A stretch of DNA of 64,000 bases from Mesorhizobium sp. (GTDB lineage Bacteria > Pseudomonadota > Alphaproteobacteria > Rhizobiales > Rhizobiaceae), in NCBI RefSeq assembly GCF_024509055.1, contig NZ_JANINM010000006.1, forward strand, positions 1-64,000, in the 5' to 3' direction. Position 1 is the stretch's first letter; each line of letters opens with the position of its first letter. The notes under the pieces are model-generated. The model was not told the DNA's origin and ran no database searches. It was given only the letters and a program-made list of their open reading frames with translations. Shown here one piece after another: positions 42,267-50,992 of this stretch. The position numbers and the translations under genes were made by a program.

Positions 42267-42473
42267 ATGCGCAGGCCCTGTCTCAAAGACGGCGATTTTG
42301 CCGGCATTCTGCTCACGGCTGTTGTTCTCGCTTTGGCCGTCCTCGCGCTGCTCTTCTATCCTCCGCGCGGCGAGAATTTCGGCTTCGGCCCCGATTGGCA
42401 ATGCGCGCGCATGGAGCGCGGCGATCCCATCTGCGTCAGGCTGATCAACAAGGACACGCAAAGTAGCCGCTAA
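42267..42473 (+). CDS. Small single-helix membrane protein, hypothetical
   Basis: 68 residues. A membrane helix (FAGILLTAVVLALAVLALLFY) is followed by a short soluble tail PPRGENFGFGPDWQCARMERGDPICVRLI with two cysteines, likely periplasmic. No clear ribosome site, but the sequence reads as a natural protein. Its stop overlaps that of the convergent DUF1905 gene by four bases. Confidence 0.6.
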   Translation: MRRPCLKDGDFAGILLTAVVLALAVLALLFYPPRGENFGFGPDWQCARMERGDPICVRLINKDTQSSR

Positions 42474-42766
42474 AGCTCGACCTCGATGGTCAAAGTCGGC
42501 GCGTCACCGGCCTTGAGGTTCTCGCGCTGCCGCACTGCTGACTTGAGCGGCAGCAGCAGGCCGCCCGAGACCTTGTCCGGGAACAGGGAAGTGCTCCACC
42601 GGGTCTTGCCGATGACGACCGTGACCCCGAGCGAGCCCCAGGGCCTTGCCAGACCGGCCATCGCCATCTTGATCCGCGCGGCGAAGTCGGCCGGCAGCGT
42701 CACGAAATGCCAGCCGCCCTTGCCGGAATAGACCCAGATTTCGCCTTGCATCTCATAGCGCAGCAT
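42470..42766 (-). CDS. DUF1905 domain protein
   Basis: 98 residues from ATG 42766; a GTG at 42772 is an alternative. QGEIWVYSGKGGWHFVTLPADFAARI and WGSLGVTVVIGKTRWSTSLFPDKVSGGLLLPLKSAVR mark DUF1905, a small beta-barrel of unknown function. It lies directly downstream of a GST gene (nine bases) on the same strand. Confidence 0.85.
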   Translation of the reverse strand: MLRYEMQGEIWVYSGKGGWHFVTLPADFAARIKMAMAGLARPWGSLGVTVVIGKTRWSTSLFPDKVSGGLLLPLKSAVRQRENLKAGDAPTLTIEVEL

Positions 42767-42775
42767 GGGCACAGA

Positions 42776-43468
42776 TTACGCGGCGGCCGCCACCTCTCTT
42801 CCGATCCCGCCATGCAGGTCGAGGCAGCGCTCGAACCACTGCGCCACGCTGTCGGCGTCGTCGAGCAGCCGGTAGGGCGAGGCGACGCGCGCCCATTGCA
42901 GCGCTCCGAACACGATATAGTCGGCAAACAGCGGCGATGCGCCACCGATGAAGGGCTGGTAGGTGAGCGTCGAACGCAGCGGCTCCAGCGAGGCGCGGAA
43001 GGCGGCCAGGCCGGCGTCGCGGCCGGCCACCACCTCTTCCAGCCGCTTGCCCAGCCGCTGCTCGCGGCTCTCGCGGAAATAGGCGCGGTTCGTCTCGTCC
43101 TGCATCCGGTGCAGATCGGTGAGCGCCGCCGTCGTGACATAAGGATGGATGGTGAGTTGCGACCAGCGCTCGATGAAGCGCGCCGTCGCCTTGCCGCCTT
43201 CGCCGCCGAACAGCGTCGGCCGGTCGGGATAGGTCTCGTCGAGATAAAGCGCTATGGCGAAGGAATCCGCCACGACACGGTCGCCGTCGCGGATCACCGG
43301 CACCGTCTTCGACACGCCGCCTTCGACCTTGGGTACTTCCAGGAAGCGCGTCGGCACCTTGGTGGCGTCGAGCCCCTTGTGGGCCAGCGCCATCTTCGCC
43401 TTCCAGCAATGCGGGCTGAAGGGGCGTTGGGCGTCGTGGCCGACGAGATCATAGAACAGAATGGTCAT
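42776..43468 (-). CDS. Glutathione S-transferase family protein (beta-etherase-like)
   Basis: 230 residues. The thioredoxin-like domain reads ILFYDLVGHDAQRPFSPHCWKAKMALAHKGL, with KTVPVIRDGDRVVADSFAIALYLDETYP as the glutathione-binding segment. The SPHCWK sequence resembles bacterial GSTs of the beta-etherase/LigE-like branch. The C-terminal helical domain contains PFIGGASPLFADYIVFGALQWAR. Cytoplasmic; substrate unknown. Divergent from a DinB gene with only 50 bases between starts. Confidence 0.9.
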   Translation of the reverse strand: MTILFYDLVGHDAQRPFSPHCWKAKMALAHKGLDATKVPTRFLEVPKVEGGVSKTVPVIRDGDRVVADSFAIALYLDETYPDRPTLFGGEGGKATARFIERWSQLTIHPYVTTAALTDLHRMQDETNRAYFRESREQRLGKRLEEVVAGRDAGLAAFRASLEPLRSTLTYQPFIGGASPLFADYIVFGALQWARVASPYRLLDDADSVAQWFERCLDLHGGIGREVAAAA

Positions 43469-43518
43469 TGCCGTTCCTGCGGTTTACGAAGAGCCGGGAT
43501 TCGTTGCCAGCCGGGTGG

Positions 43519-44034
43519 ATGATGAAACAGCATTTCATGATGTTTGCGGCCTATAATCAATGGGCCAACGGTCGCATCTACGACGCTGCCGCCAATCTCA
43601 CCGAGGAAGAGCTCGACCGCGACGTCGGCGCCTTCTTCGGCTCGACGCTGGGCACGCTCAACCATCTGCTGGCCGTCGACCGCGTCTGGATGAAGCGCTT
43701 TACCGGCGAGGGCGATGCGCCCGCCAACACCGCGGCGATCCTCCATCGCGCGCTGCCTGGCCTGCGGCTGGCGCGTGAGGCGGAAGACAACAGGATCGTC
43801 GAGTGGCTGACGGCGATGAGCGAGAAGGCGCTCACCGGACGTTTCTCCTACCTGACCCTGCCGGACATGCGAACCGTCTCGCAGCGGCTGGCGCCGGCGC
43901 TCAGCCATTTCTTCAATCACCAGACGCATCACCGCGGTCAGGCGCATATGTGCCTCACCGTGCTCGGCCGGCCATCGGTGCCGCTAGACCTGACGCTGTT
44001 CCAGCGCTCGGAAGAAGGCCGCGCCTACGCCTGA
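43519..44034 (+). CDS. DinB family protein, copy 2
   Basis: 171 residues from ATG 43519 (MMKQHFMMFAAYNQWANGRIYDAA). The metal-binding histidines lie in LNHLLAVDRVWMKRF and FFNHQTHHRGQAHMCL, as in DinB/YfiT proteins. Related in fold to the protein at 23327. Divergent from a GST, which suggests a thiol-linked role (inference). Confidence 0.9.
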   Translation: MMKQHFMMFAAYNQWANGRIYDAAANLTEEELDRDVGAFFGSTLGTLNHLLAVDRVWMKRFTGEGDAPANTAAILHRALPGLRLAREAEDNRIVEWLTAMSEKALTGRFSYLTLPDMRTVSQRLAPALSHFFNHQTHHRGQAHMCLTVLGRPSVPLDLTLFQRSEEGRAYA

Positions 44035-44383
44035 ACATCCCAGGAAAATGTGAAACGCCACGCTCGCGGCCAGTCGTATCGCGAGCAAGCGCCCAGCCGG
44101 CCAAGTCGTGTCGGCGATCGCGCCGTTCATCTCATGCAATCGCTTTCAACTCGTGGTCGAGTTTTCGTTGAGAAATTCAGTAGAACTTTAAATATTTAAG
44201 AAAAATCGCCTATCTTTTTAGAGCGCGAGTAAAAAGACCGAAAACTATGGATTGTACTGATTAAAAAAACAAAGAAACCAACATGAAGGCTGAATCGTAG
44301 CTCTCCGTGCACGTGCATGTATTTCAGGGGATATGCTCTGATGATGCAGCGCAGCAAATAATGTGTCCAAAGAGGAGAGTGTC
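44035..44383. other. AT-rich intergenic region
   Basis: 349 bases. 44170-44290 is strikingly AT-rich for this genome (TTTAAATATTTAAG, several A-tracts), consistent with a promoter or silencer-binding region for the glycine-rich protein. No gene seen. Confidence 0.45.
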
Positions 44384-44974
44384 ATGTCTAGTATTCGTCA
44401 AAAAATCGCTAGAAGCCTAGTCAGTGGCGCAATTATCGCTATTTTCGCTGTACCGGCCAACGCGGCGGGCGGCATTGGCGTCGGTGTCGGTGCTTCTGTC
44501 GGCGGCGGCGGCGGTATTAACGCCGGTGTTGGCGCGTCGGTCGGCGGCAGCGGCGGCGTAAATGCCGGTGTTGGCGCCTCGGTCGGCGGATCGGGCGGCG
44601 TGAACACCGGTGTCGGGGCGTCCGTCGATGGCTCGAACGGCGTCGATGCGGGCGCCTCGGCTTCCGTCGGCGGCTCCAACGGCGTCAATGCCGGCGTCGG
44701 CGCCAATGTCGGCAACGGGATCGGCGCGGATGTCGGCGTCGGTGTGGGCAATGGCGTTGGTGCCGGTGTCGGCGTGGGTGTCGGCGCGACGCCGACCACT
44801 CCCGGCACGCCGACCACGCTTGGTACGCCGGTGGCTCAGCCTCCGGCTTCCATCGCCCAGATGTCGGGAGCGCAGCTCACGCGGATGAAAAAGCGCTGCC
44901 GGGACGTGCTTTCCAGCGAGGGCACCTATGACAGCGACCTGCGGGCGCTCTGCCTGATGATCTCGCGCCGCTGA
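44384..44974 (+). CDS. Secreted glycine-rich 14-residue-repeat protein
   Basis: 196 residues from ATG 44384 with AGAGGAGAG upstream. The signal peptide ends VPANA/AGG. Residues 35-140 are tandem 14-residue units of the type AGVGASVGGSGGVN, about five copies that decay into VGVGNGVGAGVGVGVGA. A Pro/Thr linker (TPTTPGTPTTLGTP) leads to a small C-terminal domain with KKRCRDVLSSEGTYDSDLRALC. The V/G/A/S alternation suggests an extended beta-roll surface protein. No named family recognised. AT-rich upstream DNA and a hairpin downstream frame a single-gene unit. Confidence 0.85.
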   Translation: MSSIRQKIARSLVSGAIIAIFAVPANAAGGIGVGVGASVGGGGGINAGVGASVGGSGGVNAGVGASVGGSGGVNTGVGASVDGSNGVDAGASASVGGSNGVNAGVGANVGNGIGADVGVGVGNGVGAGVGVGVGATPTTPGTPTTLGTPVAQPPASIAQMSGAQLTRMKKRCRDVLSSEGTYDSDLRALCLMISRR

Positions 44975-45094
44975 CGGCGATAGCGGTTCTGCCGGGAGTG
45001 TCGGACCAGCCGTGAGGCTCCGCGGCACTCTCCTACCGCGTCGTCGGTTTCCCCCGCGACCGGCGGCGCGCTGACCAGAGCCTCCGGCCAGTCG

Positions 45095-45126
45095 GAAAGC
45101 CTGCCACTGTTTCGTGGCGGGCTTTC
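45095..45126 (+). terminator. Probable terminator hairpin after the glycine-rich gene
   Basis: GAAAGCCTGCCAC/GTGGCGGGCTTTC form a 13-bp stem with one mismatch around TGTTTC. No long T-run follows, so termination efficiency is uncertain. Confidence 0.55.
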
Positions 45127-45278
45127 TGATGTTCGGGAGCAAATACCGGGGAAGAAGGCCAGAGCCTTGCGGGACATCGATGCCGCAACGGTTAACCAAT
45201 CTTGCATTGAAGCGAATGAATTAGGACTTCCTTTGCGCTCCCGCCTCAAGATAGGCCAGTTGCAGTGGGAGCAATGAC

Positions 45279-46070
45279 ATGCGCATCGATTTGTCCCCCA
45301 CGAGTTGGGGCAGGGTCGTGGCGGTCACCGTCGCCGGTACTGCGTTCTTCATCGCCGCAGCCTTCTTCGTCGATTCGTTCAATTTTCCGTCGCTGTCGCC
45401 GCAGGCGCTGCGGTGGGCGGAACTCACCGACCTTTTCCTGCCTCTGATCCTTGGTGGGTCGTTCCTGTTCTTCCTGATGTGGAAAATGCGCCAGCTCGCC
45501 ATCGCCCAGAAGGAACTCAGCATCGTCGCCGCGACCGATAGCCTTACGGCGGTCTTCAACCGCGGCGCCTTCTCGATGCTTGTCGAGGCCTATCTCGAAC
45601 AGGCCCGCGGCCATACCGTCGCCGACACCGGCGCGCTGCTGATCGTCGACGCCGACCATTTCAAGTCGATCAACGACCGGCTCGGCCATGATTGCGGCGA
45701 CGAGGCGCTCAAGCTGATCGCAAGGACGATCCAGGGCCAGCTGCACGGCGCCGACATCGTCGGGCGCATCGGCGGCGAGGAATTCGCGGTCTTCCTTCCG
45801 GGCGCCGATTCCGCGCGCTCGGTCCTGGTGGCCGAGACCATCAGGCGTCGCATCCGCGAAACCGAATTCGCTCCTGGCGGCCAGCCGTGTCCGCTCTCTG
45901 TCAGTATCGGCGGCGTCGCCTTCAGCGGCCCGACGACCTATCACTACATGTTCCAGGTCGCCGACAGGCATCTCTACAAGGCGAAGTCGAATGGCCGCGA
46001 CCAGGTGAGTTTCGAGAGCCCGGGCCCGCGCGTCAAGGTTCCGGGCGACGCCGTTGGAACCGTTCACTGA
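45279..46070 (+). CDS. Membrane-bound diguanylate cyclase (GGDEF)
   Basis: 263 residues. Two N-terminal membrane helices (about 13-31 and 50-68) lead to a GGDEF domain. The active site is GGEEF at 165-169 and the metal/substrate loop is VDADHFKSINDRLGHDCGDEAL. It makes cyclic di-GMP from two GTP. The inhibitory I-site RxxD is replaced by HGAD at 156-159, so product inhibition is probably lost. No separate sensor domain. It may influence the exopolysaccharide locus through c-di-GMP. Confidence 0.93.
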   Translation: MRIDLSPTSWGRVVAVTVAGTAFFIAAAFFVDSFNFPSLSPQALRWAELTDLFLPLILGGSFLFFLMWKMRQLAIAQKELSIVAATDSLTAVFNRGAFSMLVEAYLEQARGHTVADTGALLIVDADHFKSINDRLGHDCGDEALKLIARTIQGQLHGADIVGRIGGEEFAVFLPGADSARSVLVAETIRRRIRETEFAPGGQPCPLSVSIGGVAFSGPTTYHYMFQVADRHLYKAKSNGRDQVSFESPGPRVKVPGDAVGTVH

Positions 46071-46087
46071 TCGGCTTCAGGCGCTGA

Positions 46088-46507
46088 TCAGCGGTGGCCG
46101 CGGTTGAGCAGCGGGCGGTGCTGTCGGATCAACTGGCGCTCGACGTCGAGATAGGGCCTGATCAGGCCGGCCGCCGTCGGCATTGGCTCAGGCTGATGGA
46201 TCACCGCCGTCAGCACCCCGTGCTCGGTAAGCAGGCCGAGCCATTTCAAGGCTTCCCATTTCGGTGTCGCGCCGCCTCGTCCGGCCAGGCTGCGGTTGAT
46301 GTAGCCGGGATATGACAACAGGCGCTTGCCCGCCGACGGGCCGCAGGTGCCGATCCGCACGGGCTTGCCGTCGGCGGTGATCCAGGCATAGAGGGCCTCG
46401 CCGAGCTCGCACACCTGCGGGTCGGTTATCGTCACCCGGATCGACGATCTGTCGCGGCCGAGCCTCATTTCAGCCGCCGGCTTGAACTGGTCGCGATCGA
46501 GAAACAT
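46088..46507 (-). CDS. Small GIY-YIG-like protein
   Basis: 139 residues from ATG 46507, with GGAAGGG upstream. LGEALYAWITADGKPVRIGTCGPSAGKRLLSYPGYIN resembles the first half of a GIY-YIG nuclease (a variant LYAWI/VRIG), and ERQLIRQHRPLLNRGHR resembles its E...LI..P.LN end. The canonical tyrosines are altered, so activity is doubtful. Function unknown; convergent with the GGDEF gene. Confidence 0.6.
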   Translation of the reverse strand: MFLDRDQFKPAAEMRLGRDRSSIRVTITDPQVCELGEALYAWITADGKPVRIGTCGPSAGKRLLSYPGYINRSLAGRGGATPKWEALKWLGLLTEHGVLTAVIHQPEPMPTAAGLIRPYLDVERQLIRQHRPLLNRGHR

Positions 46508-46698
46508 CCGCCCTTCCTGTTGCGCTCCCGCAAGCTGCACGGGCGGGGTGGATGTTCTGTGCTGTGTTTCACGCAGAGCCTGGAGAGTTTCACGGATTCA
46601 GGAAGTTTCACCGGCCCTGGGCGACCTGGAATATCAACGGTCCATTCATCCTTTGGCCGTTAACGTATGTGGCTTGGTTCAGCCGGTCCGCGAGAGAA

Positions 46699-47508
46699 AT
46701 GTTCGATCTCATCGACTTCAAGGCGATGCTGATCGTCGCCCTCATCTTCATTCCGCTCGAGCAGCTGCTGCCGCTGCACGCGGAACAGCGGCTGACGCGC
46801 CGGCACTGGCTGAACGATGTCTTCTATCTCCTGTTCAACGGCATCGTCATCAGGTTCGGCCTGCTGATCGTGGTCGGGATGGCGATGCTGGTTACGGAGC
46901 GTCTCGTTCCCACCAGCCTCACCGCTACCGTCCAGTCTCAGCCGATCTGGCTGCAGGCCATCGAGGTTCTGCTGGTTGCCGATGTCGGCTTCTATCTCGC
47001 GCACCGCACCTTCCACGCCGTGCCGTTCCTGTGGCGCTTCCACGCCATTCACCATTCCATCGAGGAAATGGACTGGCTCGCCGCCCACCGCGTGCACCCG
47101 GTGGATCAGATCCTGACCAAGGCGGCCTCGATCCTGCCGATCTTCGCGCTGGGTTTTTCCGGCGAGGCGGTCCTGATCTACGTGCTGATCTACCACTGGC
47201 AGTCGGTGTTCATCCATTCCAACGCGCGCATCAAGTTCGGGCCGCTGAGATGGCTGCTGGCCTCGCCGCAGTTCCATCACTGGCACCACGCCAACGAACG
47301 CCAGGCCTATGACAAGAATTTCGCCGGCCAGCTGCCGTTCCTCGACCTCATCGGCGGCACCTTGTACATGCCCGACCGGATGCCCGCGAAATACGGTGTC
47401 GACGAACCTGTGCCGCAACTCTACCACCAGCAGCTTGCCTATCCTTTCACCGCCGGCGCGGAGCCGGTCTCCCCGCTGGCCGAGGCCTCGCCGGCCAAGC
47501 CGGATTGA
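46699..47508 (+). CDS. Sterol desaturase/fatty acid hydroxylase family membrane protein
   Basis: 269 residues from ATG 46699 (MFDLIDFKAMLIVALIF), after GAGAGAA; the ORF track's earlier ATG adds 49 residues of doubtful coding. Several membrane helices carry the di-iron histidine clusters HRTFH, HAIHHS and HHWHH. The family hydroxylates or desaturates lipid chains. In rhizobia, possible targets are carotenoids, hopanoids or fatty acids; the substrate is not determinable. Inner membrane. Confidence 0.88.
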   Translation: MFDLIDFKAMLIVALIFIPLEQLLPLHAEQRLTRRHWLNDVFYLLFNGIVIRFGLLIVVGMAMLVTERLVPTSLTATVQSQPIWLQAIEVLLVADVGFYLAHRTFHAVPFLWRFHAIHHSIEEMDWLAAHRVHPVDQILTKAASILPIFALGFSGEAVLIYVLIYHWQSVFIHSNARIKFGPLRWLLASPQFHHWHHANERQAYDKNFAGQLPFLDLIGGTLYMPDRMPAKYGVDEPVPQLYHQQLAYPFTAGAEPVSPLAEASPAKPD

Positions 47509-47545
47509 GAAGCCGATCCGGGCTTCGATCCGCACCAAAAGCAAA

Positions 47546-47577
47546 AAGCCGTCGCGGATGCGTTCCGCGGCGGCTTC
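47546..47577 (-). terminator. Convergent terminator
   Basis: Stem GCCGTCGCGGA/TCCGCGGCGGC around TGCGT, with A-runs before it so that the minus-strand transcript ends in T5. Serves the DUF982 gene and probably the hydroxylase gene. Confidence 0.7.
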
Positions 47578-47598
47578 TTGCTGGGGAGGAATGAAGGC

Positions 47599-47892
47599 TC
47601 AGGCGGCGAAGCCGCGCGCCACCGGCTTGACCGAGACGATCGGCTGGTCCGAGGGCCACAGGACGCCGGCTGTCACCGCGAAGGTGATCAGCGCGTCGCG
47701 CGCCGCTTCGGCCGAGATTTCCCCGGTTCGCGCGGCCTCGCATGCCCTGACTGTCGCGCCGTAGCTGAGGCGGCGGCGTGACGGCGGGAATTCGGTCAGG
47801 AATTCGTGCATGTCGAACAGGGACGCAATCATGCGCTTGTGGCCGGCGCCGACGCTGATGGCGACCGGGGTGAAGAACATCCTGTCGTACAT
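47599..47892 (-). CDS. DUF982 protein
   Basis: 97 residues. FLTEFPPSRRRLSYGATVRACEAARTGEISAEAARDALITFAVTAGVL matches DUF982, a small family common in rhizobia (WP-x-RRG and CEAA..G.I.AE.AR pattern). Function unknown; soluble. Followed by a terminator. Confidence 0.85.
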   Translation of the reverse strand: MYDRMFFTPVAISVGAGHKRMIASLFDMHEFLTEFPPSRRRLSYGATVRACEAARTGEISAEAARDALITFAVTAGVLWPSDQPIVSVKPVARGFAA

Positions 47893-48014
47893 TTATCGCC
47901 TCTCGGGTTGATAGGGCGGGGCTCCGCCGGGGTAGGACGCCAGACAACGTGTCTTGCTACGAGAGGTTCCACGCGCCTCGGCTTTTGTTGGTGGCCCGTC
48001 CGCAGGTGCATCGG

Positions 48015-48296
48015 CTATTGTGCGGCGCTGTCGGTGCGCGTCACGATATAGTCCTTTGCAACGGTATCGGGACCGACCCTTCTGACGACACGCACGACGG
48101 CAACTTCGCTGCCGGGAACGATTCCCTTCGCCGGTTCGCACTTTCCTATCAGGCCGGTACCTTCGAGCCGTACGGGCAGGGCGGCATAGCATTCATCCAT
48201 GCCAGCATAGACTGCCGGGTGCGCGTCCGACGCGTGGCAGGACTGCATGTCCGCGCTGCAGGTAAGCAGGATCATCGCCGCCGCCATCGGGTCCAT
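48015..48296 (-). CDS. Small cysteine-containing hypothetical protein
   Basis: 93 residues from the ATG at 48296, chosen because AAAGGAG lies seven bases upstream; an ATG at 48302 is almost on top of that site. A short hydrophobic start (MAAAMILLTCSADMQSC) could be an inefficient signal peptide. Four cysteines occur, in TCS, QSC, DEC and GKC. VAKDYIVTRTDSAAQ ends the protein. No family recognised. Confidence 0.6.
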   Translation of the reverse strand: MDPMAAAMILLTCSADMQSCHASDAHPAVYAGMDECYAALPVRLEGTGLIGKCEPAKGIVPGSEVAVVRVVRRVGPDTVAKDYIVTRTDSAAQ

Positions 48297-48372
48297 CGTC
48301 ATGCTCCTTTGAAGCGGAACAACGATATTTGCCGCCTTTGGTTGCCGCCAGCGTTGGACAGGGCCGCTCGGC

Positions 48373-50454
48373 CTATTTCCACATGCCGCGCATTCGCGCG
48401 CCGAGATCGACTTTGACGCCAGGCTTCTGGCGCGGGTCGTCCTTGATGGCCGCGCTTGCCCAGGAGCTTTGCTCGAAGGCCGGGAGCATCGAGGCCGGGA
48501 TGAAGCGGGTGCGCGAGGCATAGACATGGCGGTCACCGCGCGCCGGCTGGTTGTGCGGGTAGAAGCGCTGCGGCACGAGAAGGTGCAGGCTGTCCTTCGC
48601 CCGCGTCATCGCCACATAGAGCAGCCGGCGCTCTTCCTCGATGTCTTCCTTGGTGCCGACGCCGAGATCGGCCGGGATGCAGCCGTCTACGGTGTTGAGC
48701 ACGAAGACGTTCTTCCATTCCTGCCCTTTGGCCGAATGGATGGTGGACAGGATGAGGTAATCCTCGTCGCGATGCGGCGGACCGGCCTGGTCGCTGGTGG
48801 CGTCGGGCGGGTCGAGCGTCAGCTCGGTCAAGAAACGCTCGCGCGACGGATAGCCGGACGCGATCTGCTCGAGCTGCACCAGATCGGCCCGGCGGGTGAT
48901 CGCGTCCTCGTGGATCCGCTCCAGATGCGGCTCGTACCAGAGCCTGATCCGTTCGAGGTCGGCCGGCCATTTCGGGCCGGCGCGCAGCCCGCTATAGATG
49001 TCGAGGAAGACCGGCCAGTCCTCGGCTGCGCGCTGCGGTGGCCGGAAGCGGGCAAGGCCGAGCGTCTCGTCGAGCGAGGTCGCCATCGCGTCGACGATCT
49101 GCGAGGCGGCGGAAGGACCGATGCCCGGCATCAATTGCAGCACGCGAAACCCGGCGACGCGGTCGCGCGGGTTCTCTGCGAAGCGCAGCATCGCCAGCAT
49201 GTCTTTCACATGCGCGGCGTCGAGGAACTTCAGGCCGCCGAACTTGACGAAGGGGATGTTGCGGCGCGTCAGCTCGACTTCCAGCGGCCCGCTGTGGCTG
49301 GAGGTACGGAACAGCACCGCCTGCGCCTTCAACGCCGTGCCGGCCTCGCGCTCGGCGAGGATCGCCTGACAGACATAATTGGCCTGCTCGGCCTCGTCGC
49401 GCACGCTGACCAGCTGCGGCTTGTGCGATGACCGGCGTTCGGTCCACAGGTTCTTGGTGAAGCGCTCGCTGGCCTCGCCGATCACCCGGTTGGCGGCGGC
49501 CAGGATCGGCTCGGTCGAGCGGTAGTTGCGCTCAAGCATGACGATCTCGGCGCCTTGCGCGAACTGTTTCGGGAAGTCGAGGATGTTGCGCACTTCCGCC
49601 GCGCGGAAGGAATAGATCGACTGCGCGTCGTCGCCCACCACGGTCAGCCCGGCGCCGTCCGGCTTGAGCGCCAGCAGGATCGAGGACTGCAGCCGGTTGG
49701 TGTCCTGGTATTCGTCGACCAGCACATGGTCGAAGCGCGAGGAAAGATGCGCGGCGATCTCGGGCTCCGCCGCCATCTGCGCCCAGTAGAGCAGAAGGTC
49801 GTCGTAATCGAGCACGTTCTGCGCCTGTTTGGCCTCGACATACCGGGCGAACAGCTCCTTCAGCTGGTCCGCCCAGGCCGCGCACCAGGGAAAGGCGGAA
49901 CCCAGCACTTCGCCCAGCGGCGCCTGCGCGTTGACGGCGCGGGAATAGATCTGCAGGCAGGTGCCTTTCGTCGGGAACCGGCTCTCGGTCTTCGAGAAGC
50001 CGAGTTCGTGCCGGGCGAGGTTCATCAGGTCGGCCGAATCCTCGCGGTCGTGGATGGTGAAGGCGGGATCGAGGCCGATCTGCTCGGCATAGTCGCGCAG
50101 CAGCCTCGCGCCGATGCCGTGGAAGGTGCCGGCCCAGGCGAGCGCGTCGGCGATGATCGCGGCGTCTCGTCCCAGCACCTCGCCAGCGATGCGCTCGACG
50201 CGCTTGGCCATCTCGGACGCCGCGCGGCGCGAAAAAGTCATCAGCAGGATGCGGCGCGGATCGGCGCCCTTGACGATGAGATGAGCGACGCGATGCGCCA
50301 GCGTGTTCGTCTTGCCCGAACCGGCGCCGGCGATCACCAGAAGCGGCGCGGCCACCTTGCCGTCGCCATGCACCACCGCCAGCCGCTGCTCGTCGTTCAG
50401 CCGGGCAAGGTAAGCGGGCGCCTCGAAGGACGAATCACGGGCGGCGATGTTCAT
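48373..50454 (-). CDS. UvrD/Rep-family ATP-dependent DNA helicase
   Basis: 693 residues. Walker A is GAGSGKTNTLAHR, motif II VDEYQDTN, motif III VGDDAQSIYSFRAAE, motif IV MLERNYRSTEPIL, motif V STIHSAKGQEWKNVFV and motif VI RRLLYVAMTRAKDSLHLL. This is a superfamily 1A 3'-5' helicase like PcrA/UvrD/Rep, a little shorter than E. coli UvrD and lacking its long C-terminal tail. Probably a second paralog used in repair or replication-fork clearance. A downstream 93-residue gene is on the same strand. Confidence 0.93.
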   Translation of the reverse strand: MNIAARDSSFEAPAYLARLNDEQRLAVVHGDGKVAAPLLVIAGAGSGKTNTLAHRVAHLIVKGADPRRILLMTFSRRAASEMAKRVERIAGEVLGRDAAIIADALAWAGTFHGIGARLLRDYAEQIGLDPAFTIHDREDSADLMNLARHELGFSKTESRFPTKGTCLQIYSRAVNAQAPLGEVLGSAFPWCAAWADQLKELFARYVEAKQAQNVLDYDDLLLYWAQMAAEPEIAAHLSSRFDHVLVDEYQDTNRLQSSILLALKPDGAGLTVVGDDAQSIYSFRAAEVRNILDFPKQFAQGAEIVMLERNYRSTEPILAAANRVIGEASERFTKNLWTERRSSHKPQLVSVRDEAEQANYVCQAILAEREAGTALKAQAVLFRTSSHSGPLEVELTRRNIPFVKFGGLKFLDAAHVKDMLAMLRFAENPRDRVAGFRVLQLMPGIGPSAASQIVDAMATSLDETLGLARFRPPQRAAEDWPVFLDIYSGLRAGPKWPADLERIRLWYEPHLERIHEDAITRRADLVQLEQIASGYPSRERFLTELTLDPPDATSDQAGPPHRDEDYLILSTIHSAKGQEWKNVFVLNTVDGCIPADLGVGTKEDIEEERRLLYVAMTRAKDSLHLLVPQRFYPHNQPARGDRHVYASRTRFIPASMLPAFEQSSWASAAIKDDPRQKPGVKVDLGARMRGMWK

Positions 50455-50528
50455 CGCCCATCAAGCATCGTTTCCGCTTTGTTCGCAACGGGGATATCGG
50501 GAGATGTCGCCGAAGGTTGGCGCGGCTG

Positions 50529-50693
50529 TTAGCGCCTCGGCGCCACGCCCATTGCCGTCGACTGGCGCCGCAGCGCTCGCCGTTCGCAAGGCATGTCCAG
50601 TGGCGCGACGTCGCCGGGCACTTCGTCGATGATCCTCACGGCGACGCGATAGGCGGTGTATGCGAACAGGCCCGTAAGCAGCAGGCGTATCAT
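50529..50693 (-). CDS. Small hypothetical protein
   Basis: 54 residues from ATG 50693 with GAGGAGA upstream. Begins with a possible amphipathic or membrane segment (MIRLLLTGLFAYTAYRVAVRII) and ends with basic residues. Too short to classify. Its ribosome site makes it likely real. Confidence 0.6.
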   Translation of the reverse strand: MIRLLLTGLFAYTAYRVAVRIIDEVPGDVAPLDMPCERRALRRQSTAMGVAPRR

Positions 50694-50818
50694 GATCGTC
50701 TCCTCGCGAGGTTCCTCGGTTCGCATGTCAACCGGGACTTGGGCCATTGGTTCCCGCCGGCGCAACCAAAGCGCTGCGCCATCGTTGCCCAAACGAATGC
50801 GAACGAGAGGAGGTCGTC

Positions 50819-50992
50819 ATGATGAAACTTCCCTTGCTACTGGCCCTGGCGGCAGGGCTCGAGCTCGCCGCCTGCGACAACAGCACGCCGCCGACCAAGG
50901 CGCCTGCCGACCAGAACCCGCAGGTCGACAAGAATCCCGTGCCGAAATCGACGACCGGCGGCGATCAGCCTGGCACACCGCCTAAGCAATGA
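50819..50992 (+). CDS. Small lipoprotein
   Basis: 57 residues from ATG 50819 with GAGAGGAGG upstream. Signal peptide MMKLPLLLALAAGLELAAC ends in a lipobox with Cys at 19. The mature part is short, polar and proline rich (NSTPPTKAPADQNPQVDKN). Probably a lipid-anchored periplasmic peptide of unknown role. Confidence 0.75.
   Translation: MMKLPLLLALAAGLELAACDNSTPPTKAPADQNPQVDKNPVPKSTTGGDQPGTPPKQ

Noticed and set aside
44480-44800. Possible CRISPR or tandem DNA array
   Set aside because: The 42-base periodicity is the codon-level trace of 14-residue glycine-rich repeats; there are no spacers.
48469-50532. Plus ORFs of 320 and 325 residues opposite the helicase
   Set aside because: The helicase motifs on the minus strand are complete.
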